Positions 4,502 to 9,585 of a stretch of 9,585 bases of DNA are shown here, piece by piece; position 1 is the stretch's first letter, and each line of letters starts with the position of its first letter. Under the pieces are notes generated by a model, which searched no databases, was not told the origin of the DNA, and saw only the letters and a list, made by a program, of their open reading frames with translations. The DNA comes from an uncultured Prevotella sp. (lineage in GTDB: Bacteria; Bacteroidota; Bacteroidia; Bacteroidales; Bacteroidaceae): NCBI GenBank assembly GCA_900555035.1, contig USJX01000095.1:1-9585 (forward strand). Reading direction: 5' to 3'. Position numbers and translations under genes: made by a program.

Positions 4502-7500
4502 ATGAAGAAACTGTTCCTGAGCGCTGCCCTCCTGGCAGCATCTCTGGCATCCCAGGCCCAGCAGGGTCCGCTGTGGATGCGCTACCCGGCCATCTCGCCC
4601 GATGGCTCTACCATCGCCTTTGCCTACAAGGGCGACCTCTATTGCGTTCCTGCCCAGGGTGGCGAGGCACGCCAGTTGACTACCCATGCCGCCTACGACT
4701 CTCAGCCTATCTGGAGTCCTGACGGCAAGAAAATTGCCTTCGTCTCTACCCGAGAAGGCAGCATGGATGTGTACGTCATCTCTGCCAAGGGCGGTGCACC
4801 AACCCGACTCACCACCCACAGCGGCAAGGAGACACCTATCGCCTTCAAGGACAACGACCACGTGCTCTTCGCTGCCAATATCATGCCTACTGCCCAGAGC
4901 AACCTGTTTGCATCCAATGAGTTCTCGCAGGTTTACGAGGTAAGTACCCAGGGCGGTCGTCCAAAACTGTATTCCGTTCTGCCGATGGAAAACATCAGCA
5001 TCAACAAGAACGGACAGGTGCTCTACCACGACAAGAAGGGTTACGAGGATGCATGGCGCAAGCACCACACCTCACCTATTACCCGAGACATCTGGATGCT
5101 CGACAACGGAAAATACCAGAAGCTCACCACCTTCAAGGGCGAAGACCGCAACCCGGTATGGGCAGCCGATAACCAGAGTTTCTATTATCTGAGCGAGCAG
5201 GATGGTTCTTTCAATGTATATCGCCGCAACATCGCCAGCGGAAAGGATACCCAGATAACCCACGAAAAGAAGAATCCTATCCGATTCCTCACCTCTTCTG
5301 ATAGCGGCCTGCTCTGCTATGGCTTCGATGGCGAAATCTATACCGTAAAGGAAGGCGGACAGCCTCAGAAGGTCAGCATCTCCATCACTACCGACAATGA
5401 GGAGCCAAGCCTCATCCGCCAGGTGCAGTCGTGGGGAGCCACCGAGATAGCCCTTTCTCCAGATGCCAAGGAGGTGGCTTTCGTGATGCACGGCGATGTA
5501 TATGTTACATCTACAGAATACAAGACCACCAAGCGCATCACAGATACTCCTCAGCAGGAGCGCAACCTGAGCTTTGCCCCAGATGGAAGAAGTCTGGTCT
5601 ATGCCTCTGAGCGCAATGGTGTATGGCAGATTTTTCAGGCTAAAATCAAGAACGAGAAGGAAAAGAACTTTACTTACTGCACCGACATTGAAGAGGAGCA
5701 GCTTACCAAGACCAATATTACTTCGCAGTATCCTGCCTACAGTCCTGACGGCAAGGAAGTGGCTTTCTACGAAGACCGTGCCGCCCTTCGCATCATCAAT
5801 CTGAAGTCGAAGGAAGTGCGCACCGTGCTCGATGGCAAGTACAACTATTCTTACTCTGATGGCGATATCTGGTTTGAATGGAGCCCAGACAGCAAGTGGC
5901 TCATGTGCAGCTACATCGGTAACGGCGGCTGGAACAATACAGATATCGCCGTGGTAAAGGCTGACGGAAAGGAAGTGCACAATATTACCGACAGCGGTTA
6001 CAGCGACAGCAACGGCAAGTGGGTACTCGGAGGAAAGGCTATCCTCTTCGAGAGCGACCGTGCCGGTTATCGCAGTCACGGTTCATGGGGTGCAGAATAT
6101 GATGCCTATCTCATGTTCCTCGACCTCGAAGCCTACGACCGCTTCCGCATGTCTAAGGAAGAACTCGAATTAGCCGAGGCCAACAAGGACGAGAAGGAGA
6201 AGAAGGCTGACGAGAAGGAGGAGAAGAAGAAGGAAAACAAGAAGAAGAAAGAGGAGAAGACCGGAAAGATTGAGGTGGATAAGGTGAAACCTCTCGAACT
6301 CGACTTCGAGAACTGCCGTGACCGTGTGGTACGTCTCACCGTCAACTCATCCAACATGGGTGATGCCATCCTCGACTCGAAGGGCGAGAAGATATATTAC
6401 CAGGCAGCCTTCGAAGGTGGCTACGACCTCTGGTGCCACGACCTGAAGGAAGGCAGCACCACCCTGATGATGAAGGGAATCGGTGGCGGCGGCTTCGTTG
6501 CCGACAAGGACATCAAGAACCTCTTCCTCTGCAACGGCAGCAGCATCAAGAAGATAGACCTGGGCAGCAGAGCTACCAAGAACATCGCCTTCGAGGCTCC
6601 TTTCAACTACAAGCCAGCCGAGGAGCGCCAGTATCTCTTTGATCATGTATGGCGCCAGGTAGATGACAAGTTCTACGATCCTAACATGCAGGGCGTGGAC
6701 TGGGCATACTATCGCAAGGTGTATGAGAAGTTCTTACCTTATATTAATAACAACTTCGACTTTGCCGAGATGCTGAGCGAGATGCTGGGCGAACTGAACG
6801 CCAGTCATACGGGTTGCCGCTACTATGGTGGCACGGCATCGCTTTCTACCGCAGCCCTCGGTGCCTTCTTCGACCCTAACTACGAGGGCGACGGACTGAA
6901 GATTCAGAAAGTAATCAAGCGTGGTCCTTTCGCCGTGAAGAAGAATGAGGTTACTGCCGGCTGCATCATCGAAAAGATTGACGGCGAAGCTATCAAGGCG
7001 GGTATGGATTACAACGCATTGCTCGATGGCAAGGCCGGCAAGAACGTACGCCTCACCATCAAGAACACCAAGGGCAAGACTTTCGATCTCACCATCAAGG
7101 CGATTTCGCAGAGCTATCAGCAGGAGCTGCTCTACAAACGCTGGGTGGATAGAAACCGTGCCATCGTGGATAGTGTATCAAAGGGCAGAATCGCCTATGT
7201 TCACGTAAAGGCAATGAACAGTGAGAGCTTCCGCACCGTATATAGCGAACTCTTGAGCGACAAGAACCGCAACAAGGATGCCGTAATCGTGGATGAGCGT
7301 CACAATGGTGGCGGCTGGTTGCACGACGACCTCTGCACCTTGCTCAGCGGCAAGCAGTATCAGGAGTTTGTGCCTCACGGCAAGGTGGTGGGCAAGGACC
7401 CATTCAACAAGTGGACCAAGCCATCCTGCGTATTGATTTGCGAGGACGACTACAGCAACGGTCATGGTTTCCCATGGGTATATAAGGAATTGGGCATCGG

Positions 7501-7735
7501 CAAGCTGATTGGTGCACCGGTGGCTGGAACAATGACTGCCGTATGGTGGGAGACGCTGATGGACCGCAGTCTGGTATTCGGTATTCCTCAGGTAGGTTGC
7601 CGCGACATGCGTGGTACCTTCGGCGAGAACACCACCCTTTATCCACATGTAGAGGTGTATAACTCTCCTGAGGATTACATCACCGGTCATGACACCCAGC
7701 TCATCAGAGCCGTGGAGGAAATGATGAAAAAGTAA
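4502..7735 (+). CDS. Exported tricorn-type S41 family peptidase with TolB-like propeller
   Basis: This 1077-aa protein is a tricorn-protease homologue, probably a periplasmic serine peptidase that trims oligopeptides. A signal peptide covers residues 1-20 (MKKLF, alanine/leucine core, SQA-QQ). Residues about 28-520 carry PD40/TolB-like beta-propeller repeats, for example WSPDGKKIAFVSTREG near 77 and YSPDGKEVAF near 412. A highly charged Lys/Glu-rich linker spans about 552-592. Residues about 700-780 form the helical C1-type region with ELNASHTG, placing S768 and catalytic-type H769. A PDZ-like stretch follows (about 790-865). The S41 core includes the likely nucleophile S985 in DDYSNGHGFPW and E1042 in FGENTTLYPHVEV. 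All expected catalytic residues are present, so it is probably active. It has its own promoter and terminator. Substrate is unknown; these proteins are also annotated as PD40 domain or protease homologues. Confidence 0.93.
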   Translation: MKKLFLSAALLAASLASQAQQGPLWMRYPAISPDGSTIAFAYKGDLYCVPAQGGEARQLTTHAAYDSQPIWSPDGKKIAFVSTREGSMDVYVISAKGGAPTRLTTHSGKETPIAFKDNDHVLFAANIMPTAQSNLFASNEFSQVYEVSTQGGRPKLYSVLPMENISINKNGQVLYHDKKGYEDAWRKHHTSPITRDIWMLDNGKYQKLTTFKGEDRNPVWAADNQSFYYLSEQDGSFNVYRRNIASGKDTQITHEKKNPIRFLTSSDSGLLCYGFDGEIYTVKEGGQPQKVSISITTDNEEPSLIRQVQSWGATEIALSPDAKEVAFVMHGDVYVTSTEYKTTKRITDTPQQERNLSFAPDGRSLVYASERNGVWQIFQAKIKNEKEKNFTYCTDIEEEQLTKTNITSQYPAYSPDGKEVAFYEDRAALRIINLKSKEVRTVLDGKYNYSYSDGDIWFEWSPDSKWLMCSYIGNGGWNNTDIAVVKADGKEVHNITDSGYSDSNGKWVLGGKAILFESDRAGYRSHGSWGAEYDAYLMFLDLEAYDRFRMSKEELELAEANKDEKEKKADEKEEKKKENKKKKEEKTGKIEVDKVKPLELDFENCRDRVVRLTVNSSNMGDAILDSKGEKIYYQAAFEGGYDLWCHDLKEGSTTLMMKGIGGGGFVADKDIKNLFLCNGSSIKKIDLGSRATKNIAFEAPFNYKPAEERQYLFDHVWRQVDDKFYDPNMQGVDWAYYRKVYEKFLPYINNNFDFAEMLSEMLGELNASHTGCRYYGGTASLSTAALGAFFDPNYEGDGLKIQKVIKRGPFAVKKNEVTAGCIIEKIDGEAIKAGMDYNALLDGKAGKNVRLTIKNTKGKTFDLTIKAISQSYQQELLYKRWVDRNRAIVDSVSKGRIAYVHVKAMNSESFRTVYSELLSDKNRNKDAVIVDERHNGGGWLHDDLCTLLSGKQYQEFVPHGKVVGKDPFNKWTKPSCVLICEDDYSNGHGFPWVYKELGIGKLIGAPVAGTMTAVWWETLMDRSLVFGIPQVGCRDMRGTFGENTTLYPHVEVYNSPEDYITGHDTQLIRAVEEMMKK

Positions 7736-7755
7736 GGGAAGAACAAGTTCAATAT

Positions 7756-7793
7756 TCCCCAGCCTGCATTGAAAAGTGGGCTGGGGATTTTTT
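7756..7793 (+). terminator. Rho-independent terminator of the S41 protease gene
   Basis: A 9-bp stem (7756-7764, TCCCCAGCC, with 7779-7787, GGCTGGGGA) has a 14-nt loop and is followed directly by TTTTTT at 7788-7793. It starts 20 nt after the protease stop. Confidence 0.92.
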
Positions 7794-7861
7794 ATATATA
7801 AGCCCTTCATAATGCAGAAAATACTTTTTTTTATTCACACACCTATTTTTCTCTGAAATAA

Positions 7862-7893
7862 TTTGGCTGTTTACATATTTATTATTACTTTTG
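7862..7893 (+). promoter_or_regulatory. Strong Bacteroidota-type promoter of the DUF2779 gene
   Basis: TTTG at 7862-7865, a 20-nt spacer and TACTTTTG at 7886-7893 match the -33/-7 consensus of the Bacteroidota primary sigma factor. Transcription would start near 7900, leaving a leader of about 47 nt before the ATG at 7947. This supports independent transcription of the downstream gene. The leader is A-rich and has no Shine-Dalgarno sequence. Confidence 0.8.
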
Positions 7894-7946
7894 CCATGCA
7901 AATGCGTACTTTTAAGTGCGAAGAATATGAAGTAAACTAAAAGATT

Positions 7947-9458
7947 ATGAACAATCTTTCAAAATCTAAATACATTACTTTCTGCCAATGCCCCAAGGCA
8001 TTGTGGCTAAAGATGTATAAACCAGAAGAAATTGAGATAGACCCATTGACGCAAGCCCGTTTTGATGCCGGTACAGAAGTGGGAAATCTTGCCAAAAGTT
8101 TATTTGGCGAATATACGGAAGCGACAGTCTGCAAGATGACTGCCGACGGGAGTCAACGCCCCGACCTTCAGGCTATGATTGCCGCAACCCAAAAGCTGAT
8201 TGCTGATGGGGCGGACAACATTGCTGAGGCTGCCTTTATATACGACGGGTGTTACTGTGCCGTGGATTTGCTGCACAAGACACCCCAAGGCTATGCCATA
8301 TATGAGGTGAAAAGCAGCACCGACCTGAAGGAGCTGGAAGTGTATGCACAGGATGTGGCATATCAGAAATATGTGCTCACCAACTGCGGGCTTACCATAA
8401 CGGGCACTTATCTTGTAAACATCGATAACGAATATGTACTTGACGGCAAACTCGATGTAAAGGGATTCTTCCGCATAAACGATATCAGCGAGGCGGTTGC
8501 CAACGAATATATCAAGGTGCCAGCCCTTGTAAAGGCTGCGAAGAAGGTGCTAGAAGGTGAAGAACCCAAGCAGGATTTGGCAGAATACTGCAAAAAGCCA
8601 TACGCCTGTTCGTTCTGGAACTATTGCAGTCGCAATGTCATACCTTCGCCATCAGTCTTCAACCTGTACCGCATGTCTTTCAAGAAGGCATTGGAACACA
8701 TGAACGAAGGCCGTCTGTCGTTGGAAGATATGAGACAGGAGAAGCTCACCGACCTACAGCAGTTGCAGCTGGAATGCACATTAGGCAATACTTCCTATAT
8801 CAACAGGAAGGCTATCGGTGAGTTCCTGAAGAAGCTCTCCTATCCGCTTTATTTCCTCGACTTCGAGACCGAGCAGACCGTGATACCGAAGTATCAGGGC
8901 ACGCATCCATACCAACAGGTCACATTTCAGTATTCGCTTCATTACATAGAGCATGAAGGAGGCGAACTGAAGCATCGTGAGTTTCTCGGCATATCAGGCG
9001 AAGACCCTCGCCGTGCTCTAGCCGAGCAACTTTGCAAGGACATCCCGCTCAACGTATGCACCACAGCCTACAACAAGGCTTTCGAGTGTACTCGTCTGAA
9101 GGAACTGGCAGAGGCATTCCCCGACCTGGCGTCGCATCTACTCAACATCGAATCCCATATCGTGGATCTTCTCGATCCGTTCCGTGCCGGCTATTACTAT
9201 ATGCCAGCCATGAATGGTTCGTTCTCCATCAAGAAGGTGCTCCCGGCATTGTTCCCCGATGATCCCGAACTCGACTACCACAACCTCAGTGGTGGCGTGC
9301 AGAACGGAGGAGAGGCGATGAGCATTTATCCTCAGATACAGTTTATGGAGCCAGAAGCCCAAAAGAAGGCTCGCCGGGCATTGCTCGACTACTGCTGCCT
9401 CGACACACTGGCCATGGTGAAGCTGTGGGAGAAGCTGAGGGAAGTGAGTGAAGAATAA
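7947..9458 (+). CDS. DUF2779 protein: Cas4/RecB-like nuclease fused to DEDD exonuclease-like domain
   Basis: This 503-aa protein probably acts on nucleic acid; its pathway is unknown. The N-terminal half (about 1-230) looks like a Cas4/RecB-type PD-(D/E)XK nuclease: SKSKYITFCQCPKALWL at the start, D107 in CAVDLL and E120-V-K122 in YEVKSSTD. Cysteines C15, C215, C221 and C227 fit a Cas4-style Fe-S cluster. The C-terminal half (about 295-500, DUF2779) looks RNase H/DnaQ-like: D305 and E307 in YFLDFETEQ, YNKAFE near 375-380, D407/D410 in HIVDLLDPF, and D486 in YCCLDTLAM. The G-x-FSIK and GG-x-A-M segments between are typical of DUF2779. The start follows a strong promoter, and the frame has no obvious alternative start. 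It stands alone, with no cas genes beside it. Activity of both nuclease sites is inferred from motifs only. Confidence 0.88.
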   Translation: MNNLSKSKYITFCQCPKALWLKMYKPEEIEIDPLTQARFDAGTEVGNLAKSLFGEYTEATVCKMTADGSQRPDLQAMIAATQKLIADGADNIAEAAFIYDGCYCAVDLLHKTPQGYAIYEVKSSTDLKELEVYAQDVAYQKYVLTNCGLTITGTYLVNIDNEYVLDGKLDVKGFFRINDISEAVANEYIKVPALVKAAKKVLEGEEPKQDLAEYCKKPYACSFWNYCSRNVIPSPSVFNLYRMSFKKALEHMNEGRLSLEDMRQEKLTDLQQLQLECTLGNTSYINRKAIGEFLKKLSYPLYFLDFETEQTVIPKYQGTHPYQQVTFQYSLHYIEHEGGELKHREFLGISGEDPRRALAEQLCKDIPLNVCTTAYNKAFECTRLKELAEAFPDLASHLLNIESHIVDLLDPFRAGYYYMPAMNGSFSIKKVLPALFPDDPELDYHNLSGGVQNGGEAMSIYPQIQFMEPEAQKKARRALLDYCCLDTLAMVKLWEKLREVSEE

Positions 9459-9501
9459 TACTTTTATATAAATAATATTAACATTTTAATGATATTGAAT
9501 T

Positions 9502-9585
9502 ATGGCAAATTTAACAAACAACAACACCTTTGTAACTACTCAGCACCCCTATGGGCATGAGTAATCGTCTTACTGTTGTACTACA
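9502..9585 (+). CDS. 5' end of an unidentified gene, possibly frameshifted
   Basis: ATG at 9502 opens a 20-residue frame (MANLTNNNTFVTTQHPYGHE) that stops at TAA 9562-9564. An overlapping +1 frame beginning with ATG at 9551 (MGMSNRLTVVL) stays open to the window edge. Removing one base from the CCCC at 9546-9549 or the GGG at 9553-9555 would join them into a single longer frame. I recognise no family. It could be one gene with a frameshift, a gene starting at 9551, or no gene at all; the window ends too soon to decide. No Shine-Dalgarno sequence or TAnnTTTG element is evident in 9459-9501. Confidence 0.3.

Noticed and set aside
5072..6079. 335-aa minus-strand open frame inside the S41 protease gene
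   Set aside because: It is a codon-bias shadow of a gene with clear family motifs. The same applies to the long antisense frames at 4493-5068, 7178-7810 and 3294-4010.
7927..7935. Two-codon upstream reading frame (ATG AAG TAA) before the DUF2779 gene
   Set aside because: It is too short to distinguish from chance in an A-rich leader and has no ribosome-binding site.

Overview
The window looks like chromosomal DNA of a Bacteroidota species, most likely Prevotellaceae (Prevotella/Segatella-like). This is an inference from several signals: promoters matching the Bacteroidota pattern (TTTG, about 20 nt, TAnnTTTG), weak or absent Shine-Dalgarno sites before most genes, and a gene set common in that group (secreted GH20 hexosaminidase, tricorn-like S41 protease, DUF4143 ATPase, DUF2779 nuclease). 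No rRNA, tRNA, transposase or integrase gene was seen.

Layout. Positions 1-946 hold a small AT-rich toxin-antitoxin cassette: a promoter, a 75-aa antitoxin, and a YafQ/RelE-family toxin whose reading frame and active-site residues are intact but whose start codon appears lost by a one-base deletion. A strong terminator follows. Positions 947-2533 hold a minus-strand AAA ATPase/DUF4143 gene broken by an amber codon inside its Walker A motif. Upstream of it sits an array of six identical 17-bp repeats with an exact 33-bp period. Both segments are bordered by a 41-bp direct repeat (copies at 101, 906 and 2534), so the region reads as two adjacent repeat-bounded accessory cassettes of about 805 and 1628 bp. 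Two of the three copies are joined to homologous terminator hairpins.

Positions 2534-9458 look like ordinary chromosome: a minus-strand exported beta-N-acetylhexosaminidase (GH20), a divergent exported 1077-aa tricorn-type S41 protease with its own terminator, and a separately promoted 503-aa protein joining a Cas4/RecB-like PD-(D/E)XK nuclease to a DEDD/RNase H-like DUF2779 domain. The window ends in the start of an unidentified gene that may carry a frameshift.

How the genes fit together. The GH20 enzyme and the S41 protease both carry signal peptides and probably act in the periplasm on glycan and peptide breakdown. The toxin-antitoxin and ATPase cassettes are accessory DNA, and each carries a single-base lesion near the start of one gene. 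The most unusual feature is the 33-bp periodic array in front of the ATPase. It could be a helically phased operator, or a repeated leader RNA, that controls that gene.
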